DNA of 64,000 bases from DTLC01 sp964555645 (GTDB lineage: Bacteria > Verrucomicrobiota > Verrucomicrobiia > Limisphaerales > DTLC01): NCBI GenBank assembly GCA_964555645.1, contig CAZKTA010000005.1:120212-184211 (forward strand). Reading direction: 5' to 3'. Below, in pieces: positions 9,311 through 17,752 of the stretch. Position 1 is the stretch's first letter; each line of letters opens with the position of its first letter. The notes beneath the pieces were generated by a model, which did not search any database, was not told where the DNA came from, and saw nothing but the letters and a program-made list of their open reading frames with translations. A program made the position numbers and the translations under genes.

Positions 9311-9600
9311 AACTTTTCTCAAAACGACCCGTAGCGCCGCTGAAGTTGCCCACGGGTAGCTTCACGGTTGACAAACACGGACGTATTGTTGTGTCAACGC
9401 TACCGCAGAATTTTCCGGTGCAGTTGCAACGTGAGATTGGCGAGTGCGTACTGAAAAGTTTCGGGTGGGCACAACAGGCGAATCTTGCGTTGAACGAATT
9501 ACGCGTGAACTATGCCGGGTTCAAACTTGTGGCGCGGTACATGCGGGGTTCAGCGATTGTGTTTATGAGCCCGGTTACACCTCTTGACCCGAGCAAATAA
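9298..9600 (+). CDS. Small conserved-looking protein, unknown function
   Basis: 100-residue soluble protein whose ATG at 9298 lies inside the end of the response-regulator gene in another frame, so the two are translationally coupled. The sequence begins MGILKLFSKRPVAPLKLPTG and has a strand-rich middle (SFTVDKHGRIVVSTLPQ) and a C-terminal hairpin-like segment (FKLVARYMRGSAIVFMSP) that loosely resembles the last strands of roadblock proteins. No catalytic motif or signal peptide is present. Its position suggests it belongs to the same GTPase/regulator system. The family is not recognised, so function is not assigned. Confidence 0.65.
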   Translation: MGILKLFSKRPVAPLKLPTGSFTVDKHGRIVVSTLPQNFPVQLQREIGECVLKSFGWAQQANLALNELRVNYAGFKLVARYMRGSAIVFMSPVTPLDPSK

Positions 9601-9617
9601 TAAATTGAATGCAGCGT

Positions 9618-10025
9618 ATGGCCAAAAAGAAAATAGACAAACTGGTTGAACAGGTGGAAAACTTCCTAGGCTGCTGGAAACAGCTCAACCACTTCATTAA
9701 CTTGGCGCGAAGCAAAAAGTTCAAGCCCGAGGACGAAGACCAATTCCTCGAACTCAAAAGTATCGTTATTCAAGAGCTGGAGTTTATTCTGGCTTCGATC
9801 CAATCGGGCACGCCAAGTCGTGAAGAGGTTCACACCCTTATAGCCGGTGTGCCGTCATTGCGGTTTCTTTCTGAGATGCAGGATGGCAACCAGCGTGCCC
9901 TTGAAAGCCAGTGGCACAAAATATACGTCGGTTGGCTGGCTGTACTAGGTCAGCTCAAAGTCCAGCAGCAGGAAGAACAATCCAAGTCGTTTCTCACAGC
10001 TCTTGCAGGCGAGAAATCGAAGTAA
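9618..10025 (+). CDS. Small helical protein, unknown function
   Basis: 135-residue protein starting MAKKKIDKLVEQVENFLGCW, almost entirely predicted helix by composition, with no signal peptide or membrane segment. It follows the 100-residue protein by 17 bases and is the last gene of the response-regulator group. An upstream ATG at 9609 adds only three residues (MQR); the ATG at 9618 gives the more natural lysine-rich start. No motif is recognised. It could be an adaptor in the neighbouring GTPase/receiver system, but this rests on gene order alone. Confidence 0.6.
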   Translation: MAKKKIDKLVEQVENFLGCWKQLNHFINLARSKKFKPEDEDQFLELKSIVIQELEFILASIQSGTPSREEVHTLIAGVPSLRFLSEMQDGNQRALESQWHKIYVGWLAVLGQLKVQQQEEQSKSFLTALAGEKSK

Positions 10026-10509
10026 AACCTGTCGGCTAAACTGAAGCCAATGGGATGACCGCGGCGTTTTTTTAGGCCGGTTTCTGGCTGGGCAACGCCG
10101 TTGTTGTAAATGCCTTGTCCGTGTGGCAACAGCACAACCTTCACACGTGGCAATTATGCCTTCATGCGATTGTTTTTCTTTAAATTCCTCAGGTTGGGCG
10201 TTCTCCTGTGCCCAGGTCAGTTTACTCTATTGCCGGGCATGCCTTGCGGGTTGGCGCGAATCACAAACGATAGGTCAGTGCTACGCGCTGTTGGAATTGG
10301 CTTTCGGTGCTTTGTACGCTGGCAGTTTGGACGTAACCTGGACTTTTCAGCAGGCGGTCCAGCTTTACATCTTGACGTGGTGAAATAGGCTTGCTCTTGT
10401 TTTGTGCCGACACAAAGCTATGGCTCGGCTTCGTGCAAAAAATGTGAGTCGAGGCTTGACGAATACTTTAACGTAGCTTACAGACACAAATCAAAAACTG
10501 GATAACACC
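10026..10509. other. Intergenic region upstream of acpP
   Basis: 484 bases. A 7-bp inverted repeat CGGCGTT (10062-10068)/AACGCCG (10094-10100) follows the preceding operon and may act in termination. Two overlapping short open frames (about 10110-10388) have no protein-like features and were not accepted. A likely acpP promoter is near the 3' end (listed separately). Confidence 0.4.
10456..10484 (+). promoter_or_regulatory. Candidate sigma-70 type promoter for acpP
   Basis: TTGACG (10456-10461), a 17-base spacer, then TACAGA (10479-10484), ending 25 bases before the acpP start codon. The -35 box is good, the -10 box is weak. Confidence 0.35.
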
Positions 10510-10755
10510 ATGGCTGATAAATCTGTTGAACAACGCGTTAAGGAAATCATGGTTGAACAACTGGGCGTGAATCCGGACCAGGTCACGCTGGACGCAAAGA
10601 TCGTCGAGGACCTAGGCGCTGATTCACTTGATGTTGTCGAGTTAATCATGAGTTTGGAGGAGGAGTTCGGGTACGAAATCCCTGATCAAGAAGCTGAAAA
10701 GCTTCAAACCGTTGGGGACGTGATTAAGTACATTGAAGACCATCAGCAAAAATAA
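10510..10755 (+). CDS. acpP: Acyl carrier protein
   Basis: 81-residue acidic acyl carrier protein of type II fatty-acid synthesis. The phosphopantetheine attachment serine is S39 in the canonical GADSLDVVEL context, and the flanking helices (VKEIMVEQLGV; EEEFGYEIPD; TVGDVIKYIEDHQ) are typical. It carries growing acyl chains on a 4'-phosphopantetheine arm to the condensing, reducing and dehydrating enzymes. It sits directly upstream of fabF, the usual bacterial arrangement, but a strong hairpin separates the two genes. No clear Shine-Dalgarno precedes the ATG (GATAACACC). Confidence 0.98.
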   Translation: MADKSVEQRVKEIMVEQLGVNPDQVTLDAKIVEDLGADSLDVVELIMSLEEEFGYEIPDQEAEKLQTVGDVIKYIEDHQQK

Positions 10756-10773
10756 CAGGTCGAATTTCAGGTT

Positions 10774-10820
10774 TGGGGCAGTCTTGGTGTCACCAAGCCT
10801 AAGCTGCCCCATTTGATTTT
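10774..10820 (+). terminator. Nested hairpin with T-rich tail between acpP and fabF
   Basis: Outer stem TGGGGCAG (10774-10781) with CTGCCCCA (10804-10811); inner stem CTTGGTG (10783-10789) with CACCAAG (10791-10797); followed by TTTGATTTT (10812-10820). This has the form of an intrinsic terminator or attenuator and ends 2 bases before the fabF ATG. It would set acpP expression above fabF if partial. Confidence 0.6.
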
Positions 10821-10822
10821 AT

Positions 10823-12082
10823 ATGGCCGGCAGTTATACCGAACGTCGAGTTGTCATCACTGGCATGGGCGTCGTTAGCCCGATCGGGCATGACGTCGAG
10901 ACGTTTTGGCGTAACTTGCTCGACGGCGTGTGTGGCGTCGACAAAATCACGGCATTTGACGCATCTGGGTTTGACTCGCAAATTGCTGCCGAGGTAAAGG
11001 ACTTTGACCCTTCGCCCGCATTCCCATCGATCAAGGAAATGCGGCGCACAGACCGATTCTCACAGTTCGGCGTTCACGCAGCGTGGCAGGCACTCAAGGA
11101 TTGTGGTATAGACCTGAACAGAGCCAACAGAGACGAAATAGGTGTTGTGATCGCTTCCGGTATAGGCGGGCTTTACACCACAGCAGAACAACATAAGGTG
11201 CTGCTCGAGCGCGGCCCGAGTCGGATGTCTGCATTCACAATCCCGATGCTCATTTTGAATATGGCCTCAGGGTTATTTTCCATGTACCACAAATTACGGG
11301 GGCCAAACTTCTCGGTCTGCTCGGCTTGCGCCTCGGCAAACCACGCTATCGGCGAAGCATGGCGTATAATAAAAATGGGCGATGCCAAAATGATTTTCGC
11401 CGGCGGCGCTGAGGCAACAATCATCCCACTGGGTGTGGGCGGGTTCTGCGCAATGAAAGCGCTTAGCACTCGCAACCACGATCCCAAACACGCGTCGCGC
11501 CCGTTCGATGCCGAGCGGGACGGATTTGTAATGGGGGAAGGCGCAGGCATCCTCGTGTTGGAGGAACTCGAGCATGCCAAAGCACGAGGCGCAAAAATCT
11601 ATTGCGAACTTGCCGGCTACGGCACAAGTGCAGACGCTAACCATATGACTGCGCCGGACCCAGATGGTGCAGGTGCAGCGTTGTGCATGAAACGCGCCCT
11701 GGACTCTGCCAAGCTGAACCCGACCGACATTCAGTACATCAACGCACACGGCACAAGCACTGCCTTAGGCGATATATCTGAGACAAGGGCTATTAAGACC
11801 GTGTTTGGTGAGCATGCACGGAAACTGGCTGTTAGCTCTACAAAAGGCGCCACGGGGCATATGCTGGGTGCGGCAGGTGCAGCCGAATTGATCGCGTGCG
11901 TTAAGGCAATCGAAACTGGGACTGTACCGCCGACTATCAACCTTGAAAAACCCGACCCGGAGTGTGACCTCGATTACGTGCCGAATGAACCGCGGCAGTT
12001 GAAAGTCAATGCTGCGTTGAACAACTCGTTCGGGTTTGGTGGACATAATGCGTGCATTGCAGTGACACGGTTCATAGGCTGA
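10823..12082 (+). CDS. fabF: 3-oxoacyl-[acyl-carrier-protein] synthase II
   Basis: Condensing enzyme (KAS II) that extends acyl-ACP with malonyl-ACP in the cytoplasm. The 419-residue protein has the thiolase fold with catalytic C169 in SACASANHA, H309 in NAHGTST, K341 and H346 in STKGATGHMLGAAGA, and the C-terminal NNSFGFGGHN loop. The C-H-H triad marks a decarboxylating elongating KAS rather than FabH. The start at 10823 lies 2 bases after a terminator-like hairpin, leaving no room for a Shine-Dalgarno site, so translation may depend on RNA folding or on a leaderless-like mechanism. GTG/TTG alternatives inside the gene would remove conserved N-terminal residues (RRVVITGMGVVSPIG). Confidence 0.97.
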   Translation: MAGSYTERRVVITGMGVVSPIGHDVETFWRNLLDGVCGVDKITAFDASGFDSQIAAEVKDFDPSPAFPSIKEMRRTDRFSQFGVHAAWQALKDCGIDLNRANRDEIGVVIASGIGGLYTTAEQHKVLLERGPSRMSAFTIPMLILNMASGLFSMYHKLRGPNFSVCSACASANHAIGEAWRIIKMGDAKMIFAGGAEATIIPLGVGGFCAMKALSTRNHDPKHASRPFDAERDGFVMGEGAGILVLEELEHAKARGAKIYCELAGYGTSADANHMTAPDPDGAGAALCMKRALDSAKLNPTDIQYINAHGTSTALGDISETRAIKTVFGEHARKLAVSSTKGATGHMLGAAGAAELIACVKAIETGTVPPTINLEKPDPECDLDYVPNEPRQLKVNAALNNSFGFGGHNACIAVTRFIG

Positions 12083-12145
12083 GGGACACGCATATTGACA
12101 ATTCGGATAGGCATTTTGTTTTCCCCTTTTTGTATTGGGGCCGAA

Positions 12146-12718
12146 ATGCTCATTGCATTTAACAAGCCGTTCGGCGTGGTATCACAATTCACACCTGAAC
12201 AACCCGCCCAGCGCACCCTTAAAGAGTTTGGGTTCCCTAAATACGTGTACCCGATTGGTAGGCTCGACGCTGATTCGGAAGGGTTGCTCCTGTTGAGTGA
12301 TGAGGGTGATTTAGTCGAACTGCTTCTAAACCCGTCGCATACACACCCGCGCGAGTACTGGGCGCAGGTCGAACGCGTCCCGAGTGCTGAGGCCTTGCGG
12401 AGCCTTGAACGCGGCGTTGTTATCCAAGGCCGTAAAACACTCCCAGCTCGTGTCTGGGTTCTGGACCCACAGCCTGAATTGCCGCCTCGTAATCCGCCTA
12501 TTCGATTCCGCAAAACCGTGCCAACTTGTTGGATTGCTATTGAGTTGGTCGAAGGCAAAAACCGACAGGTCCGCCGCATGACCGCTGCAGTTGGGCACCC
12601 CACGCTGCGCTTGGTCCGGGTACGAATTGGGCATTTTCGCTTGGGTGGTCTAATGCCTGGCCAGTGGCGAATTTTGACGAGTGAAGACCGTGCCCAAGTC
12701 CTATGCCGGGGCCATTAA
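12146..12718 (+). CDS. RsuA/RluE-family pseudouridine synthase
   Basis: rRNA-modifying enzyme that converts a specific uridine to pseudouridine, 190 residues, without the N-terminal S4 domain found in RsuA/RluB, like RluE. The catalytic aspartate lies in PIGRLDADSEGLLLLS, preceded by the typical start IAFNKPFGVVSQF. Later motifs ARVWVL and EGKNRQVRRMTAAVGHP.LRLVR complete the family signature. E. coli RluE acts on 23S rRNA position 2457, but the exact target here cannot be read from sequence. The start at 12146 is chosen because it gives the family N-terminus; the frame is open to 12095. It overlaps the convergent membrane-protein gene by 4 bases at the stop codons. Confidence 0.9.
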   Translation: MLIAFNKPFGVVSQFTPEQPAQRTLKEFGFPKYVYPIGRLDADSEGLLLLSDEGDLVELLLNPSHTHPREYWAQVERVPSAEALRSLERGVVIQGRKTLPARVWVLDPQPELPPRNPPIRFRKTVPTCWIAIELVEGKNRQVRRMTAAVGHPTLRLVRVRIGHFRLGGLMPGQWRILTSEDRAQVLCRGH

Positions 12719-14286
12719 CGCCAAGCCAGGTCAACCACAACGGGCGCCCATGAGACATGCTGAAAGACCCGCTGCCATAAACGGTACGAGTCCGGCGTTC
12801 TTGTTGTTGCGGTATTCAACACGCTGATCTCAACATGTGCTCCGCACTCTTTCAGCCGGCTTAGCACGCGCTCGTAACGGCGGTAGTAGTCGAATTGCGT
12901 AAGAATCAGTTTTGGTGGTCTCAGCTCAAGCAGCCAGCCTAATTCCTGGTCTTGCTTGCCCCGCACAAACTTACCGACCCAATCCGAATGCACACAAGTC
13001 AGCTCGCGGCGCGTTGCGGCCTCGTAAAGGTACGCCGATGACAATACAACAGGGCCCGGGCTTGGGACTTTGCCTAATTCGCCTCTGACAATTTCCAATG
13101 CCCGTGCGTGGCTTACGTCTGCGGCGCATGCAACACCCCAGGTTGACATTCCAACGGCGCGGATTGCACCGACAAGTGCGCCCGCAATTAAAAAAGGCAA
13201 AAACCACCGACCCAGTGTGTTTTTCGGTAAAACTACTGTTAAACCGGCCAGAACACACGCAACCGCCAACGGTTGTAAGTAAGCCGCAATTAACACCATG
13301 TTTGCCGACCAAACAAACATGCAAACCACTACTATCACTATTCCGGTTAATACCGACGCGATCCCTATGAGCCATACGCCTTGCAGCTCGCGCAACCCAC
13401 GCAACTTACCCCTTAACAACATAAACACAATTAATAGCGCAGCCGCAAGGATGCCCGGGGTTGTCCGAGCAATCTTTAGGATGTCGTTTAAGGCCGGCAT
13501 GTGTAGTCCCATGATTGATGGTGTGACCCGCGCATGTTCGACAAACCCAGCCCATAGCTTTGGGTAGAATAGCACCACAACACACACCAGAGCACACGGA
13601 GCAACAAGCATACTTAATGTCGGCCCGAGTGGGATTCGCATCCGCAGTAATAAGCTACCGCCGAATATAATGAGCCAGGTTAAACAAAAATACACTGCAC
13701 CTACTTGCAGGCTGGTGCACGCGCATAATACAGCGCACACTGCCATGAACCATAACCAGCCAGCCTGAATCGTGTTTTGGCTTGGCCAGAACAGAAACCT
13801 GGAGCGCACCAGCCCCCATACGGCAAACATTCCTAACAGATGCGCAAGGCTGTCAGGTCTATCATGAAAAGTGATTACTAACAGAAACGTCCCAGCCACA
13901 TTTACGCCCCAAGCAGGTACGGCCAACCTGCGCAAAATGTCGAGCATAACAACCAGGTACAGACCAAACAGTACCACGTGAAAAGTGATTGCTGATAACG
14001 CGGTGGTACCGAAAAACCTCATCCACACATACAAAACCGCCTGGTATAAGGGTGGGTAAGCACTGAACACCTCGGCACCTGAAATTGGCAGCGTAAGTGC
14101 AAGCGCAGGGTTCACGTATTTTCCGTTTAGCAGGTAATTGACCACCGGACCGTCATAGAAAAATGCATCGTTGCCCGGCACTGGTTGTGCCGTAAACACA
14201 AACAATGCAACCTTCCATAAGAATACTAGGCCGAAAACCAACCAAGGTATTTTCCAAATTCCCTTTGTGCTGGATGGAAGCTGCAT
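12715..14286 (-). CDS. Polytopic membrane protein, GT-C glycosyltransferase-like
   Basis: Inner-membrane protein of 523 residues with about ten to eleven hydrophobic segments and a soluble C-terminal tail (about 385-523). The first loop after the first membrane segment reads QPVPGNDAFFYDGPVVNYLLNGKYVNP, where an acidic residue pair (D..FYD) fits the catalytic loop of GT-C/ArnT-like enzymes that use polyprenyl-phosphate sugars; SAYPPLYQ follows. The C-terminal tail contains VVLSSAYLYEAATRR and PPKLILTQFDYYRR, typical of this class. The ATG at 14286 (MQLPSSTKGIWKIPW) is preferred over an open frame to 14406, which would run into the divergent gene's promoter. The sugar donor and acceptor are unknown; envelope glycolipid or polysaccharide is the guess from context. 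Confidence 0.65.
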   Translation of the reverse strand: MQLPSSTKGIWKIPWLVFGLVFLWKVALFVFTAQPVPGNDAFFYDGPVVNYLLNGKYVNPALALTLPISGAEVFSAYPPLYQAVLYVWMRFFGTTALSAITFHVVLFGLYLVVMLDILRRLAVPAWGVNVAGTFLLVITFHDRPDSLAHLLGMFAVWGLVRSRFLFWPSQNTIQAGWLWFMAVCAVLCACTSLQVGAVYFCLTWLIIFGGSLLLRMRIPLGPTLSMLVAPCALVCVVVLFYPKLWAGFVEHARVTPSIMGLHMPALNDILKIARTTPGILAAALLIVFMLLRGKLRGLRELQGVWLIGIASVLTGIVIVVVCMFVWSANMVLIAAYLQPLAVACVLAGLTVVLPKNTLGRWFLPFLIAGALVGAIRAVGMSTWGVACAADVSHARALEIVRGELGKVPSPGPVVLSSAYLYEAATRRELTCVHSDWVGKFVRGKQDQELGWLLELRPPKLILTQFDYYRRYERVLSRLKECGAHVEISVLNTATTRTPDSYRLWQRVFQHVSWAPVVVDLAWR

Positions 14287-14426
14287 TTTGTTGCGTGCAT
14301 TTTCCAAAATTAAAGCCCCTCGGTCAATCGGCTTGGTTGAACACAACACCCGCAACCTTAAAGCACCAAAGTGATTGTCAAGACAACGCGGCGTCGCTAT
14401 GTTCAAAACCGGTTTTTACCCAAAAA

Positions 14427-15872
14427 ATGGCCAACCAAGTTACAAGTCCATCAGGATCAGCAGTGCCGTTATGCGTTGACCTGGATGGCACCTTGATAAG
14501 GACGGATTTGCTTTGGGAATCGGCTGTTCGGTTGCTCGCGCGAAATCCTGTGTGGGCTTTTGCACTACCAGTGTGGTGGTGCCGTGGCCGCGCGAACTTA
14601 AAACGTCAGATTGCAAGGCGGGTACAGCTTAACCCGGCCAAACTACCGTATAACGAGTCGTTCTTGCAATTCCTCGTCACACAGAAAAAGCTCGGGCGAA
14701 AACTCGTCCTTGCCAGCGCGTCAGATGCAGCACTGGTGCGTGTTGTGGCTGAACACATCGGAATCTTCGACGAGGCGTTCGGCAGTGACGGTAAATCAAA
14801 CTTGCGTGGTGCTGCAAAGGCAGATGCACTTGTGCAAAAGTTCGGATTGCACGGGTTCGATTACGCCGGCAACTCGGCGACTGATCTACCAGTTTGGCGT
14901 AAGGCACGCCACGCTGTTTTGGTCAATGTAACCCCTCGGTTCGCACAACGTGCGGCAAAAGACGTCAACGTATCGCAGACGTTTTTCTCGGGGCGTAGTT
15001 GGTTTTCTGCATTTATCTGTGCAGTTCGCCTGCATCAATGGATAAAAAATCTGGTTGTTTTTGTGCCACTGCTTGCTGCACACAAAATTTTTCAGTTGCC
15101 ACTGCTGCGTGTTGCTGTAGGGACGTTTTTTGCCTTCAGCCTCTGTGCGACTGCCAACTATTTGCTGAATGACCTTCTGGATCTGGATTTTGACCGGCAA
15201 CATCCGACCAAAAAAAATCGGCCCTTTGCAGCAGGTGACCTGCCTCTACAGCTCGGCTTGGTTTTGGCGCCAGTGACGGCGTTATGCGGTCTAACGTTGG
15301 GTGCGCTACTTAGTACCGGCCTAATGTTTGTGCTTCTGCTCTACCTTGTGTTGAGCTTTACGTACTCGAGCGGCCTTAAACAAGTTGCGCTTTTGGACGC
15401 TTTTGTGTTGGCAGGACTTTATACGTTGCGCCTTGTCGGTGGACACGAAGCGACCGGTGTTGCGTATTCAAATTGGTTGCTGATGTTTTGCATGTTCATT
15501 TTCTTGAGCCTTGCGTTGTTGAAAAGGTTCCAAGAACTACGCGTTGTCCGAGAAACAAACCAACAAGTAATCAAGGGACGCGGTTACGTGGCTGATGACA
15601 TTGGGCTTGTAGCCGCACTGGGAATAGGGACCGGGTTTTTAGCGGTGTTGGTCCTAGCGCTTTACGTGAATAGTGACCAAGTGCTAGTGCTTTATCGGCA
15701 CCCGACACTGCTGTTACTTGGTTGTCCATTGTTACTTTACTGGATCAGTCGCGTGTGGTTGGTCGCACACCGCGGCCAGATGCATGACGACCCGGTCGTG
15801 TTTGTGCTAAAAGACAAAACAAATTACGTGGTCGGCCTACTGATTTTGGTGGTAATGTGGTTGGCCACCTAA
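14427..15872 (+). CDS. HAD hydrolase-UbiA prenyltransferase fusion
   Basis: 481-residue inner-membrane protein. The N-terminal 200 residues are a HAD-type phosphatase-like domain with motif I DLDGT (18-22), a SASDA motif II region and GNSATDLPVW as motif IV. From about 200 the protein is a UbiA prenyltransferase with about nine membrane segments and the Asp-rich motif NDLLDLDFD (248-256) followed by KKNRPFAAG; the second acidic region includes DAFVLAGLYTLRLVGG. Similar fusions resemble decaprenyl-phosphoribose synthases or polyprenyl transferases and would condense a polyprenyl diphosphate with a sugar phosphate or aromatic acceptor and then dephosphorylate it. The start at 14427 (MANQ) is the last ATG before motif I; an upstream frame opens at 14205. 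It is followed after 13 bases by a GMC oxidoreductase. Confidence 0.88.
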   Translation: MANQVTSPSGSAVPLCVDLDGTLIRTDLLWESAVRLLARNPVWAFALPVWWCRGRANLKRQIARRVQLNPAKLPYNESFLQFLVTQKKLGRKLVLASASDAALVRVVAEHIGIFDEAFGSDGKSNLRGAAKADALVQKFGLHGFDYAGNSATDLPVWRKARHAVLVNVTPRFAQRAAKDVNVSQTFFSGRSWFSAFICAVRLHQWIKNLVVFVPLLAAHKIFQLPLLRVAVGTFFAFSLCATANYLLNDLLDLDFDRQHPTKKNRPFAAGDLPLQLGLVLAPVTALCGLTLGALLSTGLMFVLLLYLVLSFTYSSGLKQVALLDAFVLAGLYTLRLVGGHEATGVAYSNWLLMFCMFIFLSLALLKRFQELRVVRETNQQVIKGRGYVADDIGLVAALGIGTGFLAVLVLALYVNSDQVLVLYRHPTLLLLGCPLLLYWISRVWLVAHRGQMHDDPVVFVLKDKTNYVVGLLILVVMWLAT

Positions 15873-15885
15873 CTGCCGTTTGAAT

Positions 15886-17742
15886 ATGGCATACCCCGGC
15901 AAGTTTTGGTTCCACGACACGGTCTCTGCGCTTGCGTACACGTTGGCGCAGCGGTTTGGGCTGCCAGGTGCTGATTCGAAGTTTCAACCGCCCTACAATG
16001 ACGTTGCGCGATTCATATTGCGTGAACACAACCGCATGACCGACTATTTGCGTCTGCCGATGGTTTTTGCAACAATCGGTTTAGACCTCGCGCCAGCGCT
16101 TTTAGCCAGAAAAATGTTTCATCGGCTCGAACCATCCGACCGAGCAAAGATAATTGCACGCTGGAAACGCGCTAAGTGCAGTTTTAGACGTGACCTGCTC
16201 AGGTTTTACGAAAGCCTCGCGGTAATTGCCATTTTCGAGCGCGACTACGCCGACAACAAAATACACCCCACACATAACGAACAACCAAGGCCAGCCCGTG
16301 TAATAGAAACGCCGGCAGACACAATCCAAGTTGAGGTTGTTGTCATCGGCTCCGGCCCGGCAGGCGCTATTACAGCTGCGTTGCTTGCTGAACACGGAAA
16401 AGATGTGGTGCTTGTCGAAGAGGGCCCGTTTCTGCCGCTTGAATCGTGCCCACCATTTTCACGGGTCGAGATGGAACAAAAATACCGCAACGGCGGTTTA
16501 ACAGTTGCACTTGGTAAAACAAAAATTGCGTATGTTGAAGCGTGCTGTGTTGGGGGCGGCAGCGAAATCAACAGCGGTTTGTACCATCGCACACCGCCAG
16601 AAATTCTTGAGCATTGGCAAAAGCGGTTCCGCGTTGACGGTTTATCGGAGCGCGACCTAGCACCACACTTCGAAGCATGTGAAACGGATCTTTCAGTATC
16701 TAAGTTGGCAGGACCTGCACCACCTGCATCCTTGAAACTGCACGTCGGGGCTACCGCGCTCGGGTGGCGTTCAATCGAAGTCCCGCGCTGGTTCAAACAT
16801 GAGCCGATTGCAAATGCGCCGTGGCACGGCACACGCCAGGCAATGACAAAAACTTACCTGCCCAGGTTTCTGGCTGCTGGGGGTAAGCTGTTGCCGAATA
16901 CACGGGTGACGACACTTAGGTTTGGCGGCAGTCGCTGGACTGTGAGTGCAATTCATGAGACTGGGGCAAGAATAAAAATTGAAGCCGACGCAGTTTTCAC
17001 CTGTGCCGGCGCGATTCAGTCTGCTGCATTGTTGTTGCGTAGTGGCATTGCCCACAACATAGGCAAAACACTGTACGTACATCCAACGGTGAAGGTTGTT
17101 GCCGAGTTCGCCGAGCCGGTGAACTCAATTGACATGGGCGTACCGGTGCATCAGGTAAAAGAGTTTGCGCCCAGATTTAGCTTCGGCTGTTCAATCAGTT
17201 CACCTGCGTACATTGCTTTGGGACTGATTGATTACCCGGATCAGATTTGTCGTGTTCCAACAGCCTGGGAACGAATGGCAAACTACTACGCAATGATCGT
17301 GCCCGAAGGACAGGGAACGATCAAGCCGGTGCCGGGTTTTCGCGACCCAATTGTGCGGTACACGTTAACTGAGTCCGACTACCGCGCCTTGGCCGAAGCA
17401 CTGCGCAAGCTATGCGAACTGTTGTTCGCGGCCGGCGCAGTGGCACTCTATCCTGGTCTTTCGCGCTATGAGGCTTTGCTGAGCCGAGACAACTTAACAA
17501 AATTGCCACCTGAGGTACCTGCGGATTTGCCGAACCTGATGACAATTCACCTTTTTTCCTCTTGCCCGATGGGCGAGGACAAATCCCGTTGTGCAGTGGA
17601 TTCATTCGGGCGCGTTCACGGGTTTAAAGGCTTGTACGTGAACGACGCAAGTTTGCTTTGTTCCGCGCCCGGTGTTAATCCCCAAGGCACGATCATGGCT
17701 GTTGCTCGGCGGAATGCGCTCCGGTTTTTGGGTAAGTCCTGA
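15886..17742 (+). CDS. FAD-dependent GMC-family oxidoreductase
   Basis: 618-residue flavoprotein. After a helical N-terminal region (1-140) the FAD-binding signature VVVIGSGPAGAITAALL sits at 151-167, followed by VLVEEGP and the GMC substrate loop CCVGGGSEINSGLY. The C-terminal GMC domain has HLFSSCPMGEDKSRCAVDSFGRVHG and the ending YVNDASLLCSAPGVNPQGTIMAVARR, with His and Asn at the usual active-site places. GMC enzymes oxidise alcohols, including sterols and sugars, with FAD. Placement between a UbiA fusion and two NAD-epimerases suggests that it acts on a prenyl- or sugar-linked alcohol. The ATG at 15886 is chosen; a TTG two codons earlier is possible. No signal peptide or Tat motif is seen. 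Confidence 0.9.
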   Translation: MAYPGKFWFHDTVSALAYTLAQRFGLPGADSKFQPPYNDVARFILREHNRMTDYLRLPMVFATIGLDLAPALLARKMFHRLEPSDRAKIIARWKRAKCSFRRDLLRFYESLAVIAIFERDYADNKIHPTHNEQPRPARVIETPADTIQVEVVVIGSGPAGAITAALLAEHGKDVVLVEEGPFLPLESCPPFSRVEMEQKYRNGGLTVALGKTKIAYVEACCVGGGSEINSGLYHRTPPEILEHWQKRFRVDGLSERDLAPHFEACETDLSVSKLAGPAPPASLKLHVGATALGWRSIEVPRWFKHEPIANAPWHGTRQAMTKTYLPRFLAAGGKLLPNTRVTTLRFGGSRWTVSAIHETGARIKIEADAVFTCAGAIQSAALLLRSGIAHNIGKTLYVHPTVKVVAEFAEPVNSIDMGVPVHQVKEFAPRFSFGCSISSPAYIALGLIDYPDQICRVPTAWERMANYYAMIVPEGQGTIKPVPGFRDPIVRYTLTESDYRALAEALRKLCELLFAAGAVALYPGLSRYEALLSRDNLTKLPPEVPADLPNLMTIHLFSSCPMGEDKSRCAVDSFGRVHGFKGLYVNDASLLCSAPGVNPQGTIMAVARRNALRFLGKS

Positions 17743-17752
17743 GTGTGTGCGA

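Noticed and set aside
10110..10388. Two overlapping plus-strand open frames upstream of acpP
   Set aside because: Biased composition, no start signals, no motif; the region better fits a promoter-containing spacer.
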